From: Mauremys mutica
Taxonomy: Eukaryota; Chordata; Testudines; Geoemydidae
DNA length: 64,000 nt
Reading direction: 5' to 3'
NCBI RefSeq assembly: GCF_020497125.1
Contig: NC_059073.1
Location: forward strand, 15,769,225-15,833,224
In this document: positions 12,351 to 24,369 of the stretch, piece by piece
How the letters are laid out: each line of letters opens with the position of its first letter
Numbering within the stretch: the stretch's first letter is position 1
The notes under the pieces: generated by a model
Database searches by the model: none
Told to the model about the DNA's origin: nothing
What the model saw: only the letters and a program-made list of their open reading frames with translations
Position numbers and translations under genes: made by a program

Positions 12351-12926
12351 ACAGAAATTCAAGTGACTGACTGATGCCTCAGAACAACACTGCAACAGGT
12401 GCCTGCCCCATAGGCTCAAGATGTGCTGTGAGACATGTTTTGACAGTTTCCTTTCTGGAGTGTGCTCTTTCCAAGGTGGCATTTTCCTTTTTGGATAAGT
12501 CGGATAAGAACATACAAATTTAACAAGGGAACTGAAGTAAAACACCAAGTGGGTTGAGTGTTGGATAATAACACTTAAATAAAAGGCACGAGCAGTGAAG
12601 AATGTATATACATGAACTGGAATGATTTTTGAGAGGTAGTGTCCCAGAAATGGAACTATGCCCCTTTTATCCAGATAAAGATGTCTCCTACTGTGTGTTT
12701 TATCTCTGTGTGTCTTTTCCCCATGCCTTACGAATACATGCATCTGGTGTACACACACGCACCTACAACCTACTAATCCGTTTGACTAATATTAGAGCAT
12801 GGGATTACTTTCAGAGAAGTGAGTGTAAAAAAAAAAACCAACAACATACAGTTGACACCTGTAAGAACACAATATGCCTCCCTGATCCCAATAACCATGA
12901 TTCTTCCTTAAATGAGAACAAGGAAA

Positions 12927-13305
12927 TTTAGTCTGAGAAGAGAAGAATGAGGGGGGATTTGATATCTGCTTTCAAATACCTGAAAGAGGCTTCCAAAGAG
13001 GATGGATCTAGACTGTTCTCAGTGGTAGAAGATGACAGAACAAGTAGTAATGGTCTCAAGTTGCAGTGGGGGAGGTTTAGGTTGGATATTAGGAAAAAAA
13101 CATTTTTCACTAGGAGGGTGGTGAAGCACTGGAATGGGTTACCTAGGGAGGTGGTGGAATCTCCTTCCTTAGAGGTTTTTAAGGTCAGGATTGACAAAGC
13201 CCTGGCTGGGATGATTTAGTTGGTGTTGGTCCTGCTTTGAGCAGGAGGTTGGACTAGATGTCCTCCTGAGGTCCCTTCCAACCCTGAGATTCTATGATTC
13301 TAAGA
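12927..13305 (+). mobile_element. CR1 LINE 3' end, 5'-truncated
   Basis: The copy starts within the [15 protein letters not shown] block of ORF2 and encodes the final ~90 residues: open at 12947-13219, ending in [15 protein letters not shown]. It then gives the CR1 3' untranslated wording ('gaggttggactagatgtcct') and terminal octamers to 13303. A hAT element is inserted directly in the terminal octamers. Confidence 0.93.
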
Positions 13306-13906
13306 CAGAGATGGGCAAACTATAGCCCGTGGGCCACATCTGGTTCGCGGGACCATCCTGCCCAGCCCCTGAGCTCCTGGCCAGGGAGGCTAGCCCCCAG
13401 CCCCTCCCCTGCTGTCCCCCCTGCCCTGTTGTCATGCCGCTGCATGGACAGTGCTCTGGGCGGCGGGGTTGCGTACTCCTGCAGAACAGTGCAGCAGCAT
13501 GGTAAGGGGGCCAGGGCTGGGGGGTTGGCTAAGGGGCGGAGGTTTGGGGGGAGGCAGTCGGGGGATGGGGAATGGGGGGGATTGGATAAGCCTGGGAGTC
13601 CCGGGGGGCCTGTCAGGGGGTGTGGATAGGGGTCAGAGGTGCAGTCAGGGGACTGGGAGCAGGGCGGGTTGGATAAAGGGTGGGGTTCTGGTGGTTGGGG
13701 TGGGGGATTAGAGGACAAGGGGCAGGGGGGGTTGGATGGGTCAGGGGTTCTCAGGGGGGTAGTCATGGGGCGGGAAGTGGGAGGAGGTGGATAGGGGGCG
13801 GGGGCCAGGCTGTTGGGGAAGACACAGCCTTCCCTACCCGGCCATCCATAGAGTTTTGCAACCCCAATGTGGCTCTCGGGCCAAAAAGTCCCCCACCACC
13901 ACCCAG
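13306..13906. mobile_element. Non-autonomous hAT element, 601 bp, with 8-bp target duplication
   Basis: The perfect 8-bp direct repeat TTCTAAGA flanks it (13298-13305 and 13907-13914), the duplication size of hAT transposases. The left terminus CAGAGATGGGCAAACT and the inverted right terminus (GGGACTTTTTGGCCCGAG on the minus strand) form imperfect terminal repeats of about 30 bp. The interior is C-rich at the left and strongly G-rich on the plus strand (13500-13810). It contains no transposase; the frames on both strands are low-complexity artefacts. Confidence 0.9.
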
Positions 13907-13914
13907 TTCTAAGA

Positions 13915-14670
13915 GCTAGTGTGGTACCACAGCCAACATAACATGTTAAACTTGTGAATGGAGTTCACTGTTTAGGGGTTCCACATTTACCCTTTGTGAA
14001 TAGCAGTGATGTCACCTTTGCGCACTTCAAAAGTTGATATTTTTTTTCCTAATGGCTGCTGCTGCAGATGCAAACCACCATCCCCCAGACAAGCTGTTTC
14101 TTTCAGCCACCAGTGGGAAAGGTGCTTCAGCTGGATCTTATGTGACATTTTTTGTTGATGAAGCAGGAAGCAAAATAGAATTCAGCTCAGCTGATAGCCA
14201 CTTGGGTTCTGAAGCATTAAAAGAGTGTAAACTGGTTTGTGACAAAACAATCATGACCCATGTTAGAAGAGTATGAGATATGGAAAACTTGAGGAATGAC
14301 GCCAGTATAGACAAAGCTTCAATGACCCTAAATTATTTGGTGCTTGAAATAAACACAAAGAACCTCATTCTCACTATCCCGATGCAGCATGATTTTAATT
14401 AAAGTGCATGGAAGTCATGACCCTACACAGCTTTTTCTAGCTCCTTAGACAGTCACCATTGGTGATAAGAACCAGGGAAGGATGTTTATGGAATAGTCCA
14501 TTTACCCTGTGCAGGTTAAATAAGGGCTTGCGCTTGTATGGTGCTGTGTTCCTCCTGCATGGTGCTATTCTGTTTTGTTCAGGTATTATCCCACATTCAG
14601 CATTGTAGTATCTGAATGCCTGATAGCTTGGCACCCTCCACTCTAATCTGTGGCTGTTCAGGCCTGAACT
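13915..14670. other. Unassigned DNA with one small open frame
   Basis: An 80-codon plus frame at 14034-14276 follows a T/C-rich run ending in AG at about 14066, which superficially resembles a splice acceptor. The peptide matches no family I know, and no matching donor or neighbouring exon was found. Otherwise nothing recognised. Confidence 0.35.
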
Positions 14671-14671
14671 C

Positions 14672-14750
14672 TAGGGGCCAGATCCAAAAACCCATTTAAG
14701 TTAATGGAGAGACTCCCATTGCTTTCTGTGGGACTTGGCTCAGACCCCTA
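14672..14750. repeat. Short foldback repeat (GGGGCCAGATC...GACCCC)
   Basis: The block begins 'ggggccagatccaaaaaccca' and ends 'ggctcagacccc'. In between, 'gttaatggagagactcccattg' is a near-inverted pair. This is the palindromic 'gatccaaagcccattgaagtc' family that recurs through the window (30.7, 42.6, 46.2 and 61.9 kb). DNA-transposon origin is likely but unproven. Confidence 0.45.
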
Positions 14751-15184
14751 GATGCTTAAATTATAACTAAAATTTCTAATACGGGGTCTGATCTTGCTCC
14801 CTAGATTGAGACTCAATGGAAACAGGAATGAGTCCTCTAAAATGACAAGAAATGAACACATCATCTTTAAATTGTTAGGGCTTACCTGGCAGAAATACAT
14901 TGATAGAGATGATGAATGAGCTGCGTTAAGTACAGATACATTTGCACATAAAACTACATTTCGGCTCCAAATGTGAATGAAGATCATTTGAATTCTATGA
15001 CGCGTGAATCGGTATATTAGTAGCGTGCAAATGAATAGAAAAATTGTTCAGGCTCCAGCCTTAAAACAAAGTTAACTAGGTAGAAGGAGATATATCAGTG
15101 TAAATTGTTTAGCAACACTCATCCTCTTCAAGTGCTTGAACCACCTTTCCAGTGCACCAGCTTTATGCTCGGGCAGCTCCATTG

Positions 15185-15300
15185 AGTCAAAGAGAAGACA
15201 TGATACCAGCCCCAAAAGCTTGCAATCTAGGACAAGACACAAGGTGAGTAACAAACAGTTGGAGGGAATGGGAAAGGAGGGAGGTCAAAGGTAATGTTAA
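15185..15300 (-). mobile_element. L2-type LINE 3' tail fragment
   Basis: The plus strand has 'cccaaaagcttgcaatctagg' then 'acaagacacaaggtgagtaa', the complement of the L2 3' untranslated wording (AGATTGTAAGCTCTTTGGGG). Short and diverged. Confidence 0.5.
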
Positions 15301-15491
15301 TAAGATTGTGTGGTTACATAGGTAAGCTATGTGCACAGCATGATAGTTCCAGGTCTATGGTGAGGAGGATTTCCAACCACTGCAGAATGAGGATGGAAAA
15401 TGGATGTAGACTCTACAGGGTCAGATGAATGCTGTTTATTTTACTATATGGTCCAGTTTTGCAAACTCTATGTAGTGAATAAACATTGGAA

Positions 15492-16238
15492 GTAGAGCTG
15501 ACTGGGAATCTTGTGTGGGAATGATTTTTTCAGTGGAAATACAGTTTCTGTGAAATGCAACTTTTTGATTTTGCTGAAAAAAATATTTTCATCAGGAAAC
15601 TCTAAATGAAACATTTTGTTTTGGGTCAGTTTGAGACAAATTGGAATACTTTGTTTTGTTGAACTGACCTGAATTTATTTTTCTTTTGAATCAGTTCAAC
15701 AGAACATTAAACTATATTTCCCTATCAATTCATTGCCTTATGGGAATTGTAGTTTGGATCTCCATTTTCTCCTATGGGCCAGGCTCCCTGGAAAACTACA
15801 TCTCCTATAATGCAATATGGCGTCCCATCTGACCAAGATGCATGGTGCAGTATTGGCCTCACATGAGTCTGAATATACTGGGGGATGTAGTCAAGTCAGG
15901 GGGAGAGTGTGGGCATCAGGTTCCCGAAATATATCTTCTGTGAGGCAATGCCCAACTATAGGAAAACCTAGTTTAACATTTAACTGACTTGAAATGGAGC
16001 TTCAGGTCAGCTCCACAAACCACAATGAAACATTTTGATTTCGGCCATGCCAGTATTTTATTTTGAGAGAAAATGACCAAACTAAATGTTTCTTCATTTC
16101 TAAATCAAATTTTCCTGGACTCTCCATTTCATAGAACAATAAAAAAAAAATTCACTTTCCAATTTGGGCTGAAAACAAATGGTGACATTTTGGAATTTCC
16201 CAGGGGATGGAAATTCCCCTTTTCATCCAGCTCTACCT
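15492..16238. mobile_element. T/A-rich TIR element (TAGAGCTG ends), probably hAT
   Basis: The left end 'gtagagctgactgggaa' and the right end 'tttcatccagctctac' are inverted repeats. The ~745 bp between are rich in 'gaaacattttgtttt'-like words that alternate strand. A flanking duplication is not clear (attggaag against cctgcaag). Internally it carries three ACTACA/TGTAGT words that resemble ZNF143 sites. No transposase frame. Confidence 0.5.
15741..15891. promoter_or_regulatory. Cluster of ZNF143/Staf-like motifs
   Basis: Three copies of the ACTACAATTCCCA-type word lie within 150 bp: TGGGAATTGTAGT at 15741-15753 (complement of the motif, perfect over 13 bases), ACTACATCTCCTATAATGC at 15795-15813, and GGGGGATGTAGT at 15880-15891. 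A fourth (CATGGGAGTTGTAGTC) is at 18616-18631. The match to the established Staf/ZNF143 core is visible; binding is inference, and the words probably belong to a repeat. Confidence 0.4.
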
Positions 16239-16406
16239 GCAAGACAGTCAGTGTGGGATGTACCACCAATAATAAATCCACCTACAAGAAAGGAAAGACT
16301 GAAAGCAGAGTTGAAAGGGAAAGGACATGTAATGAAAAATGTATTTACTATGTTAGAGATTACACCAGTGTGTAAAAGAGGGCACGTCAACTAATATTAG
16401 ACTGGA

Positions 16407-16510
16407 CACTGGGAGCCTGATTCACCACTCTGTCATACCAGTTCAACTCCAATGTGACTCCAGTGGGTTCCCTTTCAGTCTAATGGTATATTTAACACTA
16501 CCGTCTCCAT
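16407..16510. repeat. Old foldback repeat (TTTACACC / CCAGTG family)
   Basis: The words 'gggagcctgattcaccactc', 'actccagtgggttccc' and 'cacatttacattgagc' match a recurrent amniote MITE-like family whose consensus reads as a palindrome with ACACCAGTGTAAAT. It is too diverged here to define ends. Confidence 0.35.
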
Positions 16511-16571
16511 TCACATTTACATTGAGCACGGTATAGCATGCTCTTCCAGGTGTAACACCTCCCCTTTCCTC

Positions 16572-17182
16572 TGTTGGGGACTTTAACCCCGACAGCGAAG
16601 TTCGTTGTCTGATCACAGAGAGACAGGCAACACCAGCAAGGTCCGATCAAAAAGCTCTTTATTGACAAGTGCACGCGTCAGTAAAGAGCAGCTCATCTCC
16701 AGTGAGAACCAGCAACTCTTTACAGCTTAGTATTAGCCTATATAGACAGTTTTATTACGTCATACATCACTCACTTGAGCAAACCCCCCCCTTTGTTTAA
16801 CAACTTAAAACTAGACACTTTTAATATACACACATGCCTAGACTTTGTCTACAACTTTAGATTATTAGTTATATCTTAACAAACACCAAAAGTTAGAAAT
16901 ACAGGGGAGTTTTAAACAAGCCTATAACTCAACCAGAGAGTTAGAATCTGAACCGTGGGATGCTAGAGTTTCTTATCAGTTCTTCAAACACTGTCCTTAG
17001 CACAGCTGATGCTATGCCAGGAATGCAATCCCTGGCTTATCTCACATTTTCCAGGGCTTTGTGAAACAATGCTGCTTCTCAGTACTTTTCCACTCTGGGA
17101 TTACCCAGAAACCTCTGTTAGCCTGACTTCAGTCAGGTTGGCATAACTGTTTTGTCTGCTATATTTTCATTCAGGCCTAACA
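16572..17182 (-). mobile_element. Solo LTR of an endogenous retrovirus, 611 bp
   Basis: On the minus strand the element begins TGTTAGGCC and ends CCCCAACA, the TG...CA ends of a retroviral LTR. It is flanked by a 4-bp direct repeat CCTC (16568-16571 and 17183-17186), the duplication size typical of class I (gammaretrovirus-like) elements. On the minus strand a TATATA box lies at about 16738-16745. An AATAAA polyadenylation signal is at 16658-16663, about 90 bases before the end, giving plausible U3-R-U5 order. No internal viral genes adjoin it, so the internal part was lost by LTR-LTR recombination. Confidence 0.85.
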
Positions 17183-17230
17183 CCTCCCTGGGTTACTTGG
17201 GAGTAGACAACATTCACCTGTGTGCCTGTG

Positions 17231-17620
17231 CACCAAGAACATAAGAACGGCCGTACCGGGTCAGACCAAAGGTCCATCTAGCCCAGTATCCTGTCTACCG
17301 ACAGTGGCCAATGCCAGGTGCCCCAGAGGGAGTGAACCTAAGAGGTAATGATCAAGTGATCTCTTGCCTGCCATCCATATCCACCCTCTGACAAACAGAG
17401 GCTAGGGACACCGTTCCTTACCCATCCTAGCTAATAGCCATTAACGGATTTGACCACCATGAATTTATCCAGTTCCCTTTTAAATGCTGTTATAGTCCTA
17501 GCCTTCACAACCTCCTCAGGTAAGGAGTTTGATAAGTTGACTGTGCGCTGCATGAAGAACAACTTCCTTTTATTTGTTTTAAACCTGCTGCCTATTAAAT
17601 CAGATGTTATTGACATGAAA
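17231..17620 (-). mobile_element. LINE 3' end, second CR1-like lineage
   Basis: On the minus strand, 17431-17640 encodes RKLFFMQRTVNLSNSLPEEVVKARTITAFKRELDKFM, the counterpart of the CR1 ending [37 protein letters not shown]. The 3' untranslated part (17231-17430) reads 'ctagatggacctttggtctg' and 'ggccgttcttatgttctt' on the minus strand. It differs from the ATTCTATG-tailed CR1 copies, so it is a separate lineage. It abuts the solo LTR closely. Confidence 0.8.
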
Positions 17621-17649
17621 GGAGATCCTGAGTATTCCACTGGTGACGT

Positions 17650-18960
17650 TGGATAGATGGGAATCCTCTATCCACCACTTTGCTGCAGTCCTTTTACTTG
17701 GAAATTAAAAATTGGTGTCCTTCTACCTGACTGAGCCCTGTACACACTCAATGGTGAGCCATGGGAGCCCCCAGGAATAAATCTGAGCTAATCTGTGCAA
17801 TGGGTCTAACTCCTAAATACTAATTACAAACAACATACACCTAATATCCACTTAGATCAGAGTGAACACACCTTTACTTAACAATTTAAGAAAACATGTT
17901 ATAACAGACTGAGATGAAAAGTCACCACTAATTTAAATCAGTGGGGGACAGTTCAACAAATCAATTAACAAATACAGTTTACAGTAGTAAATGAAACGTA
18001 TTTAACTTGCATTTACACTGCCACCATGTACTCCACCCTACAGTGTACACTCTGCTGGATTCCAGAGTTCTAAACACTGGCTTGCATGGGTGTGATTGGA
18101 GATCTTGAAGCTGGAGACAGAACTCTGTTGATCCAGTGAATCAGTCCAACCAAGGCACCAAGCTGCACAACCCCTCTGAAGATGCAAGTTGCCTTAACCA
18201 AATGTCAGCAAGCCTGGGTTCTGATTTGATGAGAAGGCTATACTTCCTCTTCTCAGACTCAGACAACCTCTTTAAGTCTCTTTGCTGTCCCCCTTCCCTT
18301 ACAAGTACTTTCTCAAACAAGGGTGGTGGTTACTCACACTGCCTTTGCTACAAGTCCAGTTCAGTCAGCTCTAGAAATAGCAACAGTCAATGCCCTGGTT
18401 CCAGTGAAGCCACCAACCACCTACGAGGCTCCCTGCTCGATCAATGCCCCAGCCGGCTCCCAGCAGCAGCTTCTGGCTTCCTAGCAGTTGTTAGCGGCAG
18501 TTCCTGATATGGACAGATCTCCACACAAGGAAGCTCAGTTCTCCACAAAATGGAGCCCACCACATGTGCCTCCTGCATTCCCTGGGAGAGGAAGACTCTC
18601 CCTTCCCTAAGACATCATGGGAGTTGTAGTCTTCAAGGTAAGATTTCCCAGCAGGATTTTCCCAACAGGAACACTCCCAGTAAAGTTCAGAGGCCCCTTA
18701 GTAAAGGGGGGCCACACAGGTAAATCAGTACAGTGGAAATCAGAAGCAAAAAAAAATACCTACAGTGCGTTGGGTAAAACAAAAACGTGTCACCCTCCAG
18801 AATCCCCACTACACAAGTGGCTAGGGAGTGGAGATTATGAGTGGAAAAAACAGTGGAAGATGCCGTTACACGAGAAAGCCAAAGCCTCTCCCACCAAGGT
18901 CTCCATGGAGACCTTCTACCATGGCCAGAATTCACTACTTAAGTAAGCAGCGAGGGGCCC
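17650..18960. other. Unassigned DNA, possibly degenerate LTR-element sequence
   Basis: No gene recognised. The stretch has the mixed 'caaccaaggcaccaagc' style of LTR-element internals and a 123-codon plus frame (18136-18507) without domain features. One ZNF143-like word is at 18616-18631. Origin not resolved. Confidence 0.35.
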
Positions 18961-18989
18961 TTTAACAAAATGAGAGGAAATCTTTATTA

Positions 18990-19072
18990 GCTGTTTTTGT
19001 ACAGAACCTAGCACACAGGGTTCCAATTCTGATGGGGCTACCAAATTATTATTATTAATAATAATAATGATC
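18990..19072 (+). mobile_element. L2-type LINE 3' tail ending in (ATT)n/(AAT)n
   Basis: The words 'tttgtacagaacctagcaca' and 'cagggttcc' are followed by 'attattattattaataataataat', the simple-repeat terminus typical of L2. Short fragment. Confidence 0.55.
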
Positions 19073-19567
19073 TTCAGCTCAGCTTAACCTTTTTGTGCCA
19101 ACCTCTGCAAAACGTATAGAATGATTAGGGCTGGCAGAACTATTCATTAATAATATCTGATATAATCTTAGCCCCCTTTTCAGCATATCATTTATAAACC
19201 TGTCTCCCTTTCTTCCTGTGCATTCATTGTTCATAAAAATTCAACCAATAGTCTGAATAAATAATATTAATCCTGTGGTCTGCTGGCTTCAGCTATTCAC
19301 TATTTGTGTTGCATGTCTGGTTGCCAAAGGTACATAGTATGGTACTGTTTCCTGATTGAGTAAATGATGGTTATGAAACAGGAGAATAACAAAGAGTAAA
19401 TAATGGATAAAGAGTGTCGGGTGCAAATTTTGGGATAATCTAATTTTTTGTACTAGTATGCATTCAGCTTTTGGGATGTGTGATCATATCATAACTGCGA
19501 GTCACAGAAAGCAAACAATATGGTCCATGAATTGTATTCAGGGCTTTTCTTCTTGAAAATATCTCAT

Positions 19568-20955
<1,388 letters not shown>

Positions 20956-20963
20956 CTTGCACG

Positions 20964-21216
20964 CAGGAGTGCCGGAACGCAGGGGCCAACCATCACTTTT
21001 TATGCCCTCCCACTTTTTACAGGCTGTACGGGACAGCCACAGGAGGGGAAGGGAGAAGAGGGGAGCGGAGGAGTGGAGTGAGCAGCGGGCGAGGTCTTGG
21101 GGGGGGAAGAGGTGGTGCAAGGGCAGGGCCTCAGGGGGAAGGGGTGGTGTGGGGGGTGGAAACACGGTTCAGGCACGGGTGGCCCCCCCACTTTTAGGGA
21201 GCTTCCACTGCTCCTG
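20964..21216. mobile_element. Non-autonomous hAT-type element, 253 bp
   Basis: The left end CAGGAGTGCCGGAACG and the inverted right end CAGGAGCAGTGGAAGC are terminal repeats. Flanks CTTGCACG (20956-20963) and CTTATACA (21217-21224) match at 5 of 8 positions, and the three differences are all transitions towards A/T, as expected of a decayed 8-bp duplication. The interior is G-rich (21030-21160), ending in a C-run with CACTTT. No transposase. Confidence 0.7.
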
Positions 21217-21360
21217 CTTATACAGCCCCTGTGAGAGGAAAAGGAAGATAACGTCACCGGGCTCATGGTACGGTTATGGAAGGAGTTACCAGATTGTGCT
21301 GTTATACAGTTTTTTAAAGTGTATGAACGGTATAGTTTTCAGTGAACAGTGTACAGTTTA

Positions 21361-21700
21361 AAACAAACAAAAGAAAGTATTACTTCACGCAATGCCCAGT
21401 CAACCTGTGGAACTCCTTGCCATAGGAGGTTGTGAAGGCCAAGACTTTAACAGGGTTAAAAAAAACTAGATCAATTCATGGAAGATAGGTCCATCAGTGG
21501 CTATTAGTCAGGATGGGCAGGGATGTTGTCCCTAGCCTCTGTTTGCCAGAAGCTAGGAATGAGCAGCAGGGGATGGATCACTTGATGATTATCTGTTCTG
21601 TTCATTCCCTCTAGGGCACCTGGCATTGGCCTCTGTCGGAAGACAGGATATTGGACTAAATGGATCTTTGCCCAGTATGGCCATTCTTATGTTCCTCCAA
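21361..21700 (+). mobile_element. LINE 3' end, second CR1-like lineage
   Basis: The plus strand reads 'tattacttcacgcaatgccc', 'tgtggaactccttgccatag' and 'ggaggttgtgaaggccaaga' (ORF end, NLWNSLPxEVVKAKT-like). It then gives the tail words 'ggggatggatcacttgatga', 'gcacctggcattggcc' and 'agtatggccattcttatgtt'. Same family as 17231-17620 (minus) and 58745-59680 (plus). Confidence 0.8.
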
Positions 21701-21989
21701 AAAATGCCTGTTGTTTAGTTTTGTGATATGGCTTCTTTTTGGGCAACCTGTATTAAGCAGTAAGAGAGTTTGTTTCTGCCTTAATCTCTCTGACTAAAGT
21801 CAAATCTTGAGGCTCCTTGGAAACCAGACACTGGATATTGAATATGTGCTGTTTGTGAACACCTCTGTTCCAGGATTGGGTACATAGTGAAATAAAACAA
21901 GGTAAACTAAGAAAGTACCCAGACTCCCCAATACTAATTTCTTCTCCAACAGGAAACCTAGATCACTTTGTGGGGGAATATAAAGGTCA

Positions 21990-22492
21990 AGTTATGAGGT
22001 CAAGTTCACTTTCAAGGCCCTCTGTGCCCTATCCCTGCTCTACCATAAATCTCAGCTGTTGAGTGGTCAACGCCCAACTCTGATTGGCTCATAATACCAA
22101 CTTCCATCACCCACTTATTAAATTTTCAAGCAAGCATGTTCTTGCATTCTCCCATGCTGCCTGTCATGCATGGGAGGAGCTTCACATAAACATCCACAAA
22201 ACCAGCTCATTATCCTCCTCAAAACTCTCCTTTGTTGTGATGCCTACAAAAAAGCTTGTGTGTGGTCTATTGCTATGCTATGACCAGTTTTGATCATGTT
22301 GACCTGCATTGTTTCCTTGTACTCCCTCTCCCATCTGTCTGTATCCATCTGTTGCCTCATGTCTTATATTTAGACTGTAAGCTCTTTGGACCTTGAACTG
22401 TCTTTTTATTCTGTGTCTGTACAGCACCTACCACAATGGGGTTCCTGCCCATGACTGGGGCTCAAATAATAATACATACTAATAATATGGGC
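21990..22492 (+). mobile_element. L2 LINE 3' part
   Basis: It opens with 'ttcaaggccctctgtgccct' (FKALCALSL, the L2 FKALHGLAP block). It continues through 'aaaactctcctttgttgtga' and 'tgcctacaaaaaagctt'. It ends in the 3' untranslated words 'gactgtaagctctttgg', 'tctgtacagcacctaccac' and an AATAAT terminus. It is the most complete L2 in the window. Confidence 0.8.
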
Positions 22493-22924
22493 TTGAGCAC
22501 GGGGAGAGTGAGATGCACAGGTCTGATTGTTTTGAAAGAGGCAGCTGTAATATAGAAATTATATGCCAGGTAGAAGAATAGACAACTCTTGAGATGGCAT
22601 TTGAGGACAATGGGAATTAATTAAAACTAAGTATCCTAGATGGTAGAGAAAGGATCTACCATTTGCAGCTCTGAAAATACAGAGCGGGGACACATAGAGA
22701 AGTCAGATGGTCAAGGAGCACAGGGGACAAGGATGACAAACAGGGCGAGATGGTGATATAGAGTGGAAGGAACACATCAGTGGATGATATCTGAGAGTGA
22801 GAGAGATTTTGTAAAACAGAGAAAGCCAGTGAAGATCTGAAGGGTGTGTGTGGATGAAGATGTGTTCTCACCCAGGATCTGGGGGTGAAGAGAAGGCATT
22901 ATATTTAGAGGTATAAGGCTGTGT

Positions 22925-23450
22925 GGTGAAGCAGGGGAACCACCCAGTAGCACACAAGGGGTTAAGGAGAGCCTTTGTCCCCAGCTAGCCCCGCCTTGTT
23001 ATACCTGCAGCCAATGCCTGGCCAGGAGGGGGAAGAAAAGAAGGGAGCCTGGCTCAGTTCAGGACTGACTGGTGATGAGGCAGGAGCTAGCTGTCTCCCT
23101 GCCTGAAGGGACAGAGCACCGACCTGCCAGCCAGGGTAGCCACCTGGAAGCAAGCACTGGCTCCCCAACCAAGGGAGATGGTGAAGGAACCCCCAGCACT
23201 GGAGGTAACTGACTGAGTGATACACAGAGACATTGTGGTTCTCATCCCACCAGCTTGCAGCTGCCCCTCCTGAAGGAGCCTGGGACCACAGCAAGGTGCC
23301 GTCCAGACCCAAGAGGGAATGCTGCAGGAAGCAAGCCACCCACTAGGTGAGACTAGAAGGGCTACACTCCAAACTGAATAGACTAACAACTGGGCTAGGA
23401 CCTGTGGAGAAGGAGGGCCCAGGTCCCTGTCCATCTCCCCCCACAGCCTT
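22925..23450. repeat. LTR-like repeat, copy A
   Basis: The segment carries 'ggggttaaggagagcctttg', 'agctagcccc', a 'gccaatgcctggccaggagg' stretch and 'ctggctcagttcaggactga'. The same ordered words recur at 29095-29400 in the same orientation, so this is a dispersed repeat. The G/A-rich composition fits an LTR, but no clear TG...CA ends or duplication were found. The overlapping minus frames (22962-23434) are artefacts. Confidence 0.5.
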
Positions 23451-24365
23451 AAAGGCTAAGTCCATTCAGCCAGCTTGGGGCTGAGAACTAGGCGATATAA
23501 CCCCTAGGCCACCCAAGCCGTGCTTACAGACTGCAAGGTGGCTCCCAAAACTATCGAAAGTTCCAGACAGAAGAGCACGTTGTAGTTCCAGACAGAGACA
23601 AGCAGTAAAATCCTGTGGTAATAAACACATACAAAAGCTTGCACGCCCGCAGCAGCAGGGTTTTTGGCTAAAGAAAATCAACAAAACTGGCAATTAAACC
23701 AAATTCCTTCTATCCTTGCTTTGACTTCCTTTTTCCAGAGGGAAAGCTAAAGAGAGTAACTTTCCTCTTGTTGCTGCAGGAAGGAAGATGCGAGCGAAGC
23801 ACAAGAGAGGCTAGTTTTGCATTATTTTCAGCCCCCACGCAGTTCACAGCACTGCTAGGAGGCAAGGGGAAGCCATGGGTTAGTAGGTGGCAGTAGGAGT
23901 TAGCTCTTCTGGCTAACAGTGACACACAACTTCTCAGGCAGGCCTTGTACAAGATGATCACAAGATATTAAAAGAAACCCTCAAACACAACAAAATGAAC
24001 CCTCTCACCACCAAAACCAATGTGCTGTAAAATGAAAGAGGAGATCAAAGGGGATTATCACAGAAGAAACCCTGGAGGACAGCACATGGGGTTGAAAAGG
24101 ATTGGAGCAAGATAAGGGTTTATGAAGCATAAAATCATGTAGATGTCAAAATATTAGCAACATCAGGCTTTAAAAAAAGACAGAGATTGAGACGGGGGCA
24201 GTTCAGCAAAGAGGATTTCAGCAGATCCTATGTGGAGGAGGAGGAGGATGGCGGGTGGCAGGGGAAGGAAGAGGAATTAAGCTGTACTGGGTAAAGAGAA
24301 GAACAGCATTTGAGAAGAGGAGAGTAGGGAGATGGGAGTGTATGCCAGAGACCTGGATTTAGGTG
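23451..24365. other. Unassigned DNA, possibly repeat-derived
   Basis: No gene recognised. Purine-rich from 24190 to 24340 (GGAGGAGGAGGAGG near 24235). It lies between LTR-like copy A and a degenerate tandem repeat, so it may be LTR-element-derived. Confidence 0.35.
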
Positions 24366-24369
24366 TTCA

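Noticed and set aside
12267..12758. 163-codon minus frame
   Set aside because: It overlaps an L2-like fragment on the other strand and has no recognisable domain.
13294..13919. Gly-rich and Pro-rich frames on both strands
   Set aside because: Low-complexity translation of the G-run interior of the hAT element.
14034..14276. Small exon preceded by a T/C tract and CAG
   Set aside because: No donor site, no partner exon and no recognisable peptide; such tracts are common by chance.
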